Positions 10,996-28,034 of a DNA stretch of 64,000 nt are shown in pieces. The notes under the pieces are model-generated. The model was not told where the DNA came from. It did no database searches and saw nothing but the letters and a program-made list of their open reading frames with translations. Numbering within the stretch: the first letter of the stretch is position 1; each line of letters starts with the position of its first letter. The translations under genes and the position numbers were made by a program. The DNA lies in contig RPFO01000065.1 in assembly GCA_009746045.1 (NCBI GenBank), forward strand, positions 7,292,362 through 7,356,361. Direction: 5' to 3'. The DNA is from Mesostigma viride (taxonomy: Eukaryota > Streptophyta > Mesostigmatophyceae > Mesostigmatales > Mesostigmataceae).

Positions 10996-12451
10996 CGCAA
11001 GCCATGTACGAAAAGAAGTAGAAAATTTGGCGCGGCGGCAATGGGATGAGAATTTGGTAAGTTACAGAACTTGTAGCCCGGCGACACCGCGTCAAGCAGT
11101 CCGCAGGTAGTCCGTAAGATGGGGCGGGCGGCCCTTGCGGCAAGTGCCGCAAGGCGAATCCACACAGGGAAACTCTTGCAAAATTTTCATTTTTCACCTA
11201 CGAAATTTTCATAATTGAGAGAACTGGGGACAACCTAGTCGGGGTACTGAAAATTGGTTAGATTATGAGTTGTTCAGGATTATGGAATGAATGGAGGTGG
11301 ATATGAGTAGCCGTGGACATTCCTGTGACTAGAATACACCATGATACGATCCATGGCTGAGGATAGAAAGCTATGCCGGAGGACATTCACACTTTTTGCT
11401 GACTGCCGTCACCCCTGCCCGCTGCTGCCGACTGCCGCCGCCTCCTGCCCACTGCTGCCAACCATGCTAATGCTGCCAACTGTCAACCAGCACGGGGGGT
11501 CGCCCTTGCGGAGCCTAGTGTGGATCCAGCTCATAAACCACAGAAGTCACGTGACCACAACTATCTACAGCGCAGAACTTGCTTGGTGTTCCCCGGAAGG
11601 TCGCTTGACATTCCACCCAAACAACTCGTCCTTCTCGTGCGGTCACCATGCAAACAATGCAGCGGACACGTCGAGGTTCACCATGAAAAGATGGAATCCA
11701 AAGACCCCATCCACGTGAGCTTGCTTGAGATGGCTAGACTAAGCGTCTTCTATGGTGAAGAAATTCAATCAGCCTGGCAGGCTGGCACCCCAAAGCACGA
11801 GGACTGATGTCAACTCTCTGCGTGCCGTTGCATACACTTCAGATAAGAATCCTCTCTGAAGCAGTTCAGATATGTTGCCAGGTCCATGGAGTCTGCAGAG
11901 CAGGGACATCAAGCTAACTCAAGTTGGGACCAAACTACCATGTTGCACCTTTCACGCCAGTATTGACATGCTGATTTTTTTTCGCCCAACCGTATACCAT
12001 CGTGTCAAGGTCAATGGCCCCACGTAGTTGGCCGGCAACGTGTGAGCATACACGTGGCGTGGCAGGGACATCATGGGGGAAAGCTGGCAGGGCTGAGGGC
12101 CGCATTAACAAAGGAAAGATACCAGAAGCCCTCGGGCACAACGCAACCTCAGCGGAGCCGATTCGGGCACCAGCAGGCCTCATGCAGACCACCCAGCAGT
12201 GTGCCAACTGCCAAGCCCTCTGCCCATTCACCAGCAATGGTGAAAGCCGCATGGTGCGCTCCACGGGAACAGAGAGTGACCAAGAACAGCTGCGGCAGAG
12301 ATTGACCGGCGTCCTCTATAAGAGCGTTATGTTTGCGAATACGAGAGCAGGACGCTCAAGGCGTACTCTAGAGGGCAGGGCGGTCAAGGAGTTGTCTATG
12401 CGTTCGAGGCATAGTCTATGAGGGCAGGACGTCGCGCCGAGGCAAGGCGCC

Positions 12452-18971
<6,520 letters not shown>

Positions 18972-19339
18972 CGTGCCGAAAAAGTAAGGCCTGCTATCCG
19001 GCTCTAGCTATTTTCTCGTGCTTTGTAGCTTGCGCCCTCCTAGACCGCGGCCCGTCGGGGCTTGGGATGCCACATCCCAGGCTGTTTTTCCCAACGTCAA
19101 AAATCAAACGAAAATGTTCGTCATGTTTCCCCCCAAATTCCTGCGCGCAAGAACGCGGTTGATTCCAAATAATGCTGCCAATCGCCAATCGAATACAGTG
19201 CGGAGGAGTCTTCGCCGCTGGAGAGCCCGCAAAAGCGCCGCACTTGTGAAACCTTGGAAATAAATAATAATTGTTGCAAACGTACCAGGAATGTACACGT
19301 GTGTTCAATTTTTTTCGGGGAAATGGGTATATTTTATCA

Positions 19340-19536
19340 GGCGGAGCCAATTTTCGGAAGAACCGTTAGGTTCGCCAGAATTGGCGAAGCTTATAAGGCC
19401 GTACACGTGAGAAAACATAGGAATAGGGGATGAAAATCCGTCAATCCATCCATACATACATCCATCCATCCATCCACCGAATTTGTCCCGAATTTGCAAG
19501 CATAAGGGTGAGGTTCTTCCGAAAATTGGCTCCGCC
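19340..19536. mobile_element. 197-bp MITE with 25-bp perfect terminal inverted repeats
   Basis: The left end (19340-19364, beginning GGCGGAGCCAATTTTCGG) is the exact reverse complement of the right end (19512-19536). The interior is non-coding and holds a CATC-rich stretch. No clear target-site duplication is visible. It lies between the divergent coiled-coil and glycosyltransferase genes. Confidence 0.8.
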
Positions 19537-19978
19537 GTAGAGTTTCAACGGGCAAGTTGCAAACACGCACGTTACTTGATTAGCCAATTATGGACCAAAG
19601 AGGTGAAAGGGGAAATGTGAGTATCAGCGAATCCTAAATGAAGGTGTGTTCAATTTTGGCGGCAGCTTTGCAGTGGGACCAGGGTGGGACACGCTTTCAG
19701 TTAGGTACCTATTAGTACTGTTGTTGTTGTTGTGTCCCACACCGGACATGGGCAGCAGAGAATCTGTAGTACTGTATGCAGGCTGTACTGTATGCCGAAG
19801 ATTTGCGAGCTAGCCTGTTGCAGCCTTGCAGGCGGTAACAGCTGGCTGTCCGCGACACTCCAAATCTTACGATACGTTTCGAATTCGGAATCCATCCATG
19901 CTTGCCGCATGGTGAATGGTTTATGGGGGCAATCAAAACTCTGAAGGAAAGGAACGCCAGCCGCCACGTAATCCATTC

Positions 19979-20350
19979 TCCAAGACTGTCCAGGCCTCTA
20001 GGGGAGCAAGCTTCGGAATCGTGAGAAGGTTTTTGCGTGAGAGGGGATTGGTCGACGTATGCCGAGGAGATTTGCGAGCCAGCCTGTTGCAGGCGGTAAA
20101 TCTTACGTTTCGGATTCGGAATGCACGCCTGCTTGGTGACCGTAATGCGATGAAACCCAAAACAAAAAAACTCCAAGGATCAAAATGCCAGGGATGTCCA
20201 CTTTCCAAGACTGTCCAGGCCTCTAGGGGAGCAAGCTTCGGAAACGTGAGAAGGTTTTTGAGTGACCGTTATGCAATCGAAAGGAAAGGGACGTTATGCA
20301 ATCGAAAGGAAAGGGATTTACAAGACTGTCCAGGCCTGTAGGGGAGTAAG
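19979..20350. repeat. Interspersed 5' repeat cluster upstream of the GT8 gene
   Basis: CAAGACTGTCCAGGCCTCTA, then GGGGAGCAAGCTTCGGAA and GTGAGAAGG-TTTTTG, occurs at about 19980-20035, 20209-20263 and, partly, 20321-20358. GCAATCGAAAGGAAAGGGA is also doubled at 20273-20310. It lies 200-570 bp before the ATG, so it could hold promoter elements or 5' UTR. Confidence 0.75.
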
Positions 20351-20553
20351 ATGCGGAAACGTGCAAAGTTAGATTTTAACCAGAAAGCGATGACGGTTTC
20401 GAACATCTGTAACGTGCTTCTCGGAACTTTGCGGTCGATATCGCCTGATTCGCTTCCACAGCTACAGGAACGGCTGGTTTCCTTTGTATTACTTCGGCTT
20501 CGTTGGCTTTGGGTTTGCGTAAGAGTCGAAAAAGCAAGCTGCAAACGCGCGAC

Positions 20554-21978
20554 ATGGTGCGCACTCATGGGAGCCCAACTTGCTGGCAACGCCTGTATTT
20601 CTGGAAGGGAATGCCTCGGCAGTGTGGCCCCTTGCTGCTAGCCGTCGGTTTATTCCTCGTCGTGGGATGTTATTCGGTTTCCGTGCTCTTCCCCCCTCGG
20701 CTTCATGGGCTGTCCTCGCAAGATGCACTGGGAGTAACTTTGCCTTTGCCGGTCGGTGGCAACGCGTCACGTCTACATGTCGATAATGCTCTTGTCCACA
20801 TTTCCTCGCCCGATAATGCAACCATTGCGGACTATCACGTACCACTCAGCACATCCCATGGTTTCGTTCGAACGGAGGTTCCTGAGAAACGGCTTGCAAA
20901 CTTACATGATCAAGACGTGCCATCAAGGCATCCTGTGTACAGCCGGAGTGACTTCTTTGAGCATTTCCGCCTACCAGTTATCTCAAAGCCCTGTGCTTAC
21001 GCAAGCCTTGCGGCGAGCAGGCAAGACGCCATACAATCTATCGCTCTTTTCAAACAGCTGCATTTCCACAACATGCGAAACTGTAATTTTGTCATGCTTT
21101 TGCCCCGTCAATCGCTGAAGAATGTATGGCATCATGAGAAGATGGAGGCATATCCTTGCGACTTCCCCCCTTGGCAGGATGTCATCTGCCCTCTGCACGG
21201 CTGGATGCGCTTCCTTGATGTCCATGTCGTCTTGGCAGACGTTCCTTTTGACATCAAAGACGTTGAGGACAGTAACCTGCAAAACAGGCTTATGCTCAGG
21301 ATGTTCACTGCGATCAGCCTCTTAAAAGGGGTTGTTCTGGGATTAACAGAGTATGCAAAGCTGGTGTTTCTTGACTCCGACCTGCTTATCCTCTCCAACT
21401 TCTCAGAAATCTTGGACACAACTATGGGCACAGCTGCGTCGGGACTGGTGTACGGGGAGCCGCTGAACGCCGGCATGTTTGTTGTGGAACCAAACGCCAA
21501 TCACATGGACCTTTATGTCAACATCTTCAAGACGTCAACATATACAAACTACGGGTTCAATGATGCATGGAAGGAGGAGGGGCGGGGCTGGAATTTCGCC
21601 TGCGGCTGCTCTGATCAGGGCAGCCTGTTTTACCTCTTCAAACTTATCCTGAAATCTGGGGTCTGGCTGGACCCATTTATGTACGGGTATCCAGCTTGTG
21701 AGACGGAGTTCCCCCCACCCCAGTTCATGCATCCCAAGGTTGTGCATTTCAAGGGGGCTTGCAAGCATGTGCCCATGAGACAAGCGGAGCACCACATGAA
21801 GCCTAATGCCATGGGTGGAAAGAAATATCTCGCTCTAACTTGGCTGGCAGCTTGGCACAATTGGTCCGAAAGTGTTGTAAACAGCAGGCTGTTCAAGAAG
21901 TCACTGGGTGCTTGCAAGCCAACCAATTTTACCATAAGTTGCTACGGTGAGAAAAATGAGTGTGCGCTATCGCCATAG
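20554..21978 (+). CDS. Glycosyltransferase family 8-type, type II membrane protein
   Basis: 474 aa in a single exon. I chose the ATG at 20554, because the frame upstream of it opens only with a non-ATG codon. A short basic N-terminus is followed by one hydrophobic segment (LLLAVGLFLVVGCYSVSVLF, near residues 28-47), the layout of a Golgi type II enzyme. The catalytic region starts at ACAYASLAAS. It has the nucleotide-sugar/metal DxD in KLVFLDSDLLIL (near 21360), the acceptor-side GEPLNAGMFVVEP block, CGCSDQGSLFYLF, and a late HPKVVHFKGACKHVP with the His expected in GT8 enzymes. It resembles glycogenin/PGSIP-like GT8 proteins. The sugar donor and acceptor cannot be read from sequence. No disruption is seen. 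It is divergent from the coiled-coil gene, with 1.6 kb between them. Confidence 0.85.
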   Translation: MVRTHGSPTCWQRLYFWKGMPRQCGPLLLAVGLFLVVGCYSVSVLFPPRLHGLSSQDALGVTLPLPVGGNASRLHVDNALVHISSPDNATIADYHVPLSTSHGFVRTEVPEKRLANLHDQDVPSRHPVYSRSDFFEHFRLPVISKPCAYASLAASRQDAIQSIALFKQLHFHNMRNCNFVMLLPRQSLKNVWHHEKMEAYPCDFPPWQDVICPLHGWMRFLDVHVVLADVPFDIKDVEDSNLQNRLMLRMFTAISLLKGVVLGLTEYAKLVFLDSDLLILSNFSEILDTTMGTAASGLVYGEPLNAGMFVVEPNANHMDLYVNIFKTSTYTNYGFNDAWKEEGRGWNFACGCSDQGSLFYLFKLILKSGVWLDPFMYGYPACETEFPPPQFMHPKVVHFKGACKHVPMRQAEHHMKPNAMGGKKYLALTWLAAWHNWSESVVNSRLFKKSLGACKPTNFTISCYGEKNECALSP

Positions 21979-22251
21979 ATGCACCCCATGCTATATCATT
22001 GATAGACACACCCGGCCCGCAAGTACGCATGACTCAACATGCGCCGTGCAGATTGTATGCTGGCTGTACATAAAAATGGTGCGACATTACATTACGCAGC
22101 AGAAAATGCTCGGTGGAAACATAATTGAGATGGGTCATGGATGATACAACTACTGAGTGATTTTTTAAATACGATGTAACCTACTTAATTATAATCACAT
22201 AATTAAACCTACTTAATTATAATCACTTTATTAAGGGGACATGACACATCG

Positions 22252-22275
22252 GAATTTTTTGGCGCCAAAAAATTC
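22252..22275. promoter_or_regulatory. E2F-like palindrome in transposon copy 1
   Basis: A 24-bp perfect palindrome whose core TTTTTTGGCGCCAAAAAA contains TTTGGCGCCAAA, the ideal E2F/DP recognition sequence. It lies 21 bp inside the left TTAA. It is conserved in copy 2 (33651-33667) and, as TTTTTGGCGCCGAAAA, in copy 3 (52666-52681). Binding is inferred from the consensus only. Confidence 0.6.
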
Positions 22276-23399
22276 GCGCCGGTACCGTCGGTACCCCCGG
22301 ACCGTGAAATTGTGGTGCACAATGCGCACACCTCGTGCGGAGGTGGCCATGGCGACGTGTGTTCCGTAAAAATTTGCCTTATCGGCCAGGCGACAAGCGA
22401 AAAATGTACGCCGGTGGTTTTAAACGATGTTCTAGTATGATGTTTCATAGCCAGATATGCACAATTTGAAAAGTCGGTGCCTTTCTTAATCCAGATTTGC
22501 ACGGGGGTCTAATCCGAAAATCTGGCCGCACATATTAATTTAGAATGCGTGCCTGCGACGGTAGAATTTAAGATTTGTGGGTTATATTGATGCAGGAAGA
22601 AGCGTTTAGTAATGGAAACCGTGAAAACATCCTAAGCGGCTTCGATTTGCGGCCATTTCCCGTCATTTCTGAAATGATATCGTTCAGGCCTGCGCGATCC
22701 GCGGTCAAGCCATCCATGGATGGCTGGCTGTCTCGCGCGCCTGGGTAGGAAATAAAGCCGGCCGTGGTACGTTCATTTGCCGCATGTCACCGCCCTGTCT
22801 GTTTGCGCTCTAAATGTTCCTGGCATGAAGCTTTGGCGCCGATTCCGGGTGTTCTTGCTATTATTTTGTTCGCCACTTGTTGCAGTTGCGCTATCTGTTT
22901 TCGCAGGTTTCAATGTTTTGCCTTATGCTGCGTATGCCATGCTTCTTAAAGCTAGCAAGAGTTGATCGGGCAGTTTTGCGGCTCTGCTTCACTTTCTTTT
23001 ATGGAGTTTTTCATATGGTAGACATTGTATATTGCGTAGTCAAGGACCCTAGCTGCCTGGGAGCGGCATCAACGTTGCAAGGAGCTGGCGAGCTCATAAA
23101 CGCTTGTCTTGGCTCTTCAGCATGCTGGAAAACAAGGTGTGAAGTTGTAGGGAATTAAGGTGAGCATGTGTTATATAGTTATCTCCTTCCAATATGTTTT
23201 GCTTCCATTACACATGGCTGGGGCTTCCTAGATGATAAGGATCAGGTGCTTATTATGACAATATTAAAGGATGGCCCTTTTATCCTTTAGCATCATGACT
23301 GGGTGTTAGCTATGAGGTGATTCCCGCAAGTGGTCATGCCTGCTTGCGTAATGATTTTGTCGGTGGATGTCTTCTTCAAGCATCTAGCATTTGCTTTAC

Positions 23400-24159
23400 G
23401 TGCTTCTGCCCAATTTGCAGGGGGCAAGCTTAGGAATCTGGCCCGGCCCCCGTGCTCCTCACCTTTAAGTACATGGCGGACAAGCTGGCGTTCCTTAAAT
23501 GCCGCAAGAAGCTCTCGGAGACTCGCTTCACGCTGGACGACGACTTGACCCTGGCCCAGCAACAACGGCGACGCGAGCTATGGCCGGCCTACCTTCAGCT
23601 CCGGCAGAGCGCAAGGGGGAAGCCGGTATACTGGAGGGGGGCGGTCATCCACGTTGACCACAAGCCCTGGCAGCCCCCTCCTGCCACCTCAGACTAGGAA
23701 TATATATACCAGTAGTGTAGATTAGTAAGGCTTAGCCTAGCATGTGGCCCACGCGCATGTGCGCCCATAATGGCCCCCATGGATGATGCCTTCAACATTT
23801 AGCCATGCTTTGTCTATAATGGGACCCCCATGGATGTTGCATTAAGAACTTAGCCATGCTATGCCATGCAGAGAGATGCTCTCTGTCGAGAAGCCATGCC
23901 CTAGCCCTTGCATAGCCATGATGATCTTCCTCCCCCGTGCCAGGATCCCCTTAGCTGGGTTGAACCTGAGACAGCATGGTGGTGCCGGTGCCCTTGCGGC
24001 ACCTAGAGCAAGTGTTGCTTACATTCCCACCCTTGCATGAAGTAGCCTAGGATGTATTTAAAGCCATATGCCCCTTCTCAGGGATATGTGCTACATTGAC
24101 TCCCAACGGAGTGATGTTGATAATTAATTAATTAATTAATTAATTAATTAATTAATTAA
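23400..24159 (+). pseudogene. ORF1-like element, 3' fragment plus tail (inside copy 1)
   Basis: It begins within the C-terminal domain of the ORF1-like protein (LLTFKYMADKLAFLKCRKKL, then FTLDDDLTLAQQQRRRELWP and YWRGAVIHVDHKPW, stop at 23697). A roughly 420-bp 3' tail follows, shared with 27637-28030 and 29500-29899, ending in CTCCCAACGGAGT and then (TAAT)n at 24121-24159. A 5'-truncated retrocopy nested in the TTAA transposon is the simplest reading. Confidence 0.65.
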
Positions 24160-25035
24160 GCTTAGGAATGTGCTTATGGTGTCCCTCATGCCACAGTGTA
24201 CCAAGCATGCAGGGTGGCAGCTATAACATGATGTACTATGGGCAAACTAGGTCAGAATGACCTGTAATTTGGTGGCAAGCTTTATGATACATTTTATTAA
24301 TTAATTGCACCTGGTTTGCCCCAGTTAGTGGTTGGCTAGGGTGTAAAAGGGGTGTTGTTTGTGCTCATAACCCAGATTTTCTGTCATTTTTTTTTTGCAT
24401 GTTTACACTAATAACATGAGTAAACGTGCTCAGAATGAGCTCAAACTTTGTGAGAGTGAAATTCCCACCCTAGGCCTAGTATAAATATCATCACTGGAAT
24501 TTTTGCATGTGTCTACTATTTGATTTATTTTTTTAGGACCAAAAAAATACGTGTTTTGGGCTAAACCCTATAAATAGTCTAAACGTGCTTATTTTGTGGT
24601 CCTGAGTAGCCAGATTTATTTGCAATTAGGGTGGGGATTTTAGGAAAATATGTGGTTTGGTCACTTTTGGTTTGCCCAGTCTCCTAGGAAAAATCGGCAA
24701 AAAATAGCGTCTTTTTCTATTTTTAGCTCATAACTGGGTCATGCTGGGGGGTAGTACCACCCCCAAGTGGCTGGAAAAAATTTTTTTTCACATATTTATG
24801 GTTTGGAAGCATAACCGGATTTTTATCCCATGCACAGGTCTGTTTTCCAGAAAAGTGCACTTTCAATGTGTCATGTCCCCTTAATTTTTGCACAAACTGC
24901 CCAAGTTTCTAGTGCATGTAAAAAATGCACTAGGAAGGGGGGTGTCCGGGTGTGACGTTGTGTGACATCATTTTGTCACCCAATGTCACTTTTGTGACAT
25001 TCCGTGATTTTTCTGTGTGCAGACCGTTCTTAAAC

Positions 25036-26281
25036 TCATGCTCCCGTTGGGGAGTCACGGAGCATCGGAGTGCTTTTAATTAATCCCTGTGTATGCACAA
25101 CATGAAGAAAGGGCAGAGACCCCCTTTCTCCTTCATGCGAGAGGCATGCCACACGAGGTAGCCATGGCTGACGGCGGAGCTCATAACTTTCACGTTTGGG
25201 CACCAAATTCGGCCGTGACTATCACTATCGCTTCGTCTTTCTAAGACGCGCACGCTGATTCCACGAGCCACGAGCGGACATGGCTGACGGCGGAGCTCAG
25301 AACTTTTGCATCTGAGCCCCAAATGCAGTCAGATCACTTGCAACCGATGCGTCTTTTCTAGGCGCATCTGCTACTAGCATCGGTTACAGCTGTAACGCAG
25401 TATTGTGACCAGCCTGCAGCAATTACGCAAAGCACCACGGCGTCTCTCTAAGACGCACACTGATATAATTTTCCGAACCTATTACGCAATATTACATGGC
25501 GAGCGAACGCCTGTCGACGCAACGCAGTTTGGCGGATGCGCTCGCCCATGAAAATGCGGCAGCTGCAGCTGCAGCTTTGCCAGCTCCGGCAGGCAGCGCC
25601 GGTGACACTAGTCGTGCACTGGTGGTCGCCCAGCAACCTCCCGGGCTCACTAATGCCTCGCCATCGGCATCGCCTGACCCTAATCGCGCCCGCTCCGCCG
25701 ACAAAACAGGATGGTCTTCACGCCCCTCGGAACCGCGCTGTCGGCTCCACCCTTTCCAGGTCGATGATCACGACTGGACCAACATGTCTCCGGCCGATGC
25801 TCTGCACTGCATCTTCCTCGTGGACTACGCCTCGCTTTACGACCTGTGCCTCCATCTCCACGACAACAATCGCCTCCTCCTCCCGGACGGCCGCCGATGG
25901 AACGACATCCGCCTGCTGTTCGGGTGCCCCCGCCCCCAACTCCAGCACACCATCCTCAACTCCCTTCTCCAGCGCTCTGACGGCCAGATCTGGGCTCCAT
26001 CCATCTCCGCCCCCGCCCTCCGCTCCATCCTCACGGAAGCCTTTCAGCAGCACGTGACCCCCCTTGCTGCCGACGTGAGCAGCAATCGGTGGCACGCTGA
26101 CTGCTGAACTTCCTCACAATTCCACCGCCGTCGCCTCCACCTCCACTGCCATTTCCGCCTCCACTGCCGACATCCAAGCCCAGCTCCTCGACCTCGACCA
26201 ACGCCTTCAAGCCACCGCCACCGCCCTTGAGAGCTTGCATGACACCGCCGGCCTCACCGCCCAGGCGGTGAAGGACATCGG
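25036..26281 (+). pseudogene. ORF1-like element copy A, 5' part
   Basis: The 5' end (GTGCTCCCGTTGGGGAGTCA-like, 25040) and leader are followed by an ORF from 25496 (MASERLSTQRSLADALAHEN). It carries the conserved block DWTNMSPADALHCIFL-DYAS-LYDLCLHLHDNNRLLLPDGR. The frame breaks near 26095, then continues (AQLLDLDQRLQATATALESL) to VKDI at 26281. There it meets the C-terminal end of copy B in opposite orientation. It lacks the RRM-like and C-terminal domains. Confidence 0.65.
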
Positions 26282-27492
26282 TCGCCGCTGTTGCTGGGCC
26301 AGGGTCAAGTCGTCGTCCAGCGTGAAGCGAGTCTCCTCGAGAGCTTCTTGCGGCATTTAAGGAACTCCAGCTTGTCCGCCATGTACTTAAAGGTGAGGAG
26401 CACAGGTGGCGGGCCAGCCTTCCCCCGCACGCGGGGGAGGCGGACAGCCGACATGTCCAGCTCACCAGTGAGTAACATGGGGGCAAGAATGTCGCGCTTA
26501 AATGCCTCAAGAAGGCTCGTGGAGGTCTCACCTGCCGGCTGGTCGAAGTGCTTGACAGTGACATTGTTGCTGCGCTTGGCGATGTCGGCTTCCTCGCGAA
26601 GGTCGAGGGCTTGTTGCTTGAGTTGTGCCGAGATGGTGGAGGTGGTGGAGTTGGTGTTCTGCTTAAGCAAGTCCGCCCAGGTGGAGGGAGCATCGCCGGC
26701 CGGGCCAGCAGGCGCCGGCTGGGCGGCGATGTCCTTCACCGCCTGGGCGGTGAGGCCGGCGGTGTCATGCAAGCTCTCAAGGGCGGTGGCGGTGGCTTGA
26801 AGGCGGTGGTCGAGGTCGAGGAGCTGGGCTTTGATGTCGGCAGTGGAGGCGGAAATGGCAGTGGAGGTGGCGGTGAGGTGAGGAAGTTCAGCAGCCAGCG
26901 GACCACCCATTGCTGCGACGTCAGCAGCAAGGGGGGTCACGTGCTGCTGAAAGGCTTCCGTGAGGATGGAACGGAGGGCGGGGGCGGAGATGGATGGAGC
27001 CCAGTTCTCGCCGTCAGAGCGCTGGAGAAGGGAGTTGAGGATGGTGTGCTGGACTTGGGGGCGGGCGCACCCGAACAGCAGGCGGATGTCGTTCCATCGG
27101 CGGCCGTCAGGGAGGAGGAGGCGATTGTTGTCGTGGAGATGGAGGCACAGGTCGTAAAGCGAGGCGTAGTCCCCGAAGAAGATGCACCGCAGAGCATCGG
27201 ACGGAGACATGTTGGTCCAGTCGTGATCATCGACCTGGAAAGGGTGGAGCCGACAGCGCGGTTCCGAGGGGCGTGAAGACCATCCTGTTTTGTCGGCTGA
27301 GCGGGTGCGTTTCAGGTCAGGCGATGCCGATGGCGAGGCATTAAGCCCGGGAGGTTGCTGGGCGACCACCAGTGCACGACTAGTGTCACCGCTGCCTGCC
27401 GGAGCTGGCACAGCTGCAGCCGCAGCTGCCGCATTTTCATGGCCGAGCGCATCCGCTAAACTGCGTTGCGCCAAAGGACGTTTGCTCGTCAT
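26282..27492 (-). CDS. L1-ORF1p-like repeat protein, copy B (nearly complete)
   Basis: A 395-codon frame, the best-preserved member of a family with five or six copies or fragments here. Layout: an Ala/Pro/Ser-rich N-terminus; a conserved domain (VDDHDWTNMSPSDALRCIFF to LTEAFQQHVTPLAADV); a predicted coiled coil (AQLLDLDHRLQATATALESL and LKQQALDLREEADIAKRS); an RRM-like stretch (KAGPPPVLLTFKYMADKLEF); and a C-terminal domain (TLDDDLTLAQQQRR). This order, coiled coil - RRM - CTD, is that of LINE-1 ORF1 proteins, which are RNA-binding trimers. The similarity is by architecture, not proven. The last 40 or so residues are missing at the junction with copy A, with a frameshift near 26320. Confidence 0.55.
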
Positions 27493-27636
27493 ATATTGCG
27501 TTTTAGATTCGGAAAATTATATCAGCATGTGCGTCTTAGAAAGACGAAGCGATAGTGATATTCACGGCTAAATTCGGTGCTCAAACGTAAAAGTTATGAG
27601 CTCCGCCGTCAGCCATGGCTACCTCGTGGCTCGTAT

Positions 27637-28030
27637 GATGTGCGCCCATAATGGCCCCCATGGATGTTGCCTTCAGAATTTAGCCAAGCCATATGCCTAT
27701 AATGGGACCCCCATGGATGTTGCATTAAGAATTTAGCCATGCTATGCCTATGCAGAGAGATGCTCTCTGTAATTGAGAAGCCATGCCCTAGCTCTTGTAT
27801 AGCCATGATGATCTTCCTCCCCCGTGCCGGGATCCCCTTAGTTGGGTTGAACAGCATGGTGGTGCAGGTGCCCTTGAGGCACCTAGAGCATGCAAGTGTT
27901 GCTTACATTCCACTCTTGCAGGAAGTAGCCCAGAATGTATTAAAAGCCATATCATTGCCCCTTCTCCGGGATATGTGCTACATGTACTCCCAACGGAGTT
28001 ATGTTTCTAATTAATTAATTAATTAATTAA
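27637..28030 (+). repeat. ORF1-element 3' tail with (TAAT)n end
   Basis: Same tail as at 23750-24159 and 29500-29899: GCGCCCATAATGGCCCCCAT at the start, GAGAGATGCTCTCTGT hairpin, CATGATGATCTTCC, CTCCCAACGGAGT, then (TAAT)n at 28008-28030. Here it follows the inverted 5' leader of copy B, not a C-terminus, so an inversion has replaced the coding part. Confidence 0.75.
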
Positions 28031-28034
28031 CACG

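Larger units (their letters stand above)
22231..24884 (+). mobile_element. TTAA-ended DNA transposon, copy 1 (2.65 kb, non-autonomous)
   Basis: Bounded by 19-bp perfect inverted repeats TTAAGGGGACATGACACAT (22231-22249 and complement at 24866-24884). TTAA is at both outer edges, as expected of TTAA-targeting superfamilies (piggyBac, Kolobok). Next to the left end are an E2F-like palindrome, a GTGCACAATGCGCAC block and GGCCATGGCGACGTG, all shared with copies 2 and 3. The right 200 bp (TTTTTCTATTTTTAGC and GGGGGTAGTACC) is also shared. The interior holds an ORF1-like 3' end (23400-24159). No transposase is visible. Confidence 0.85.
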
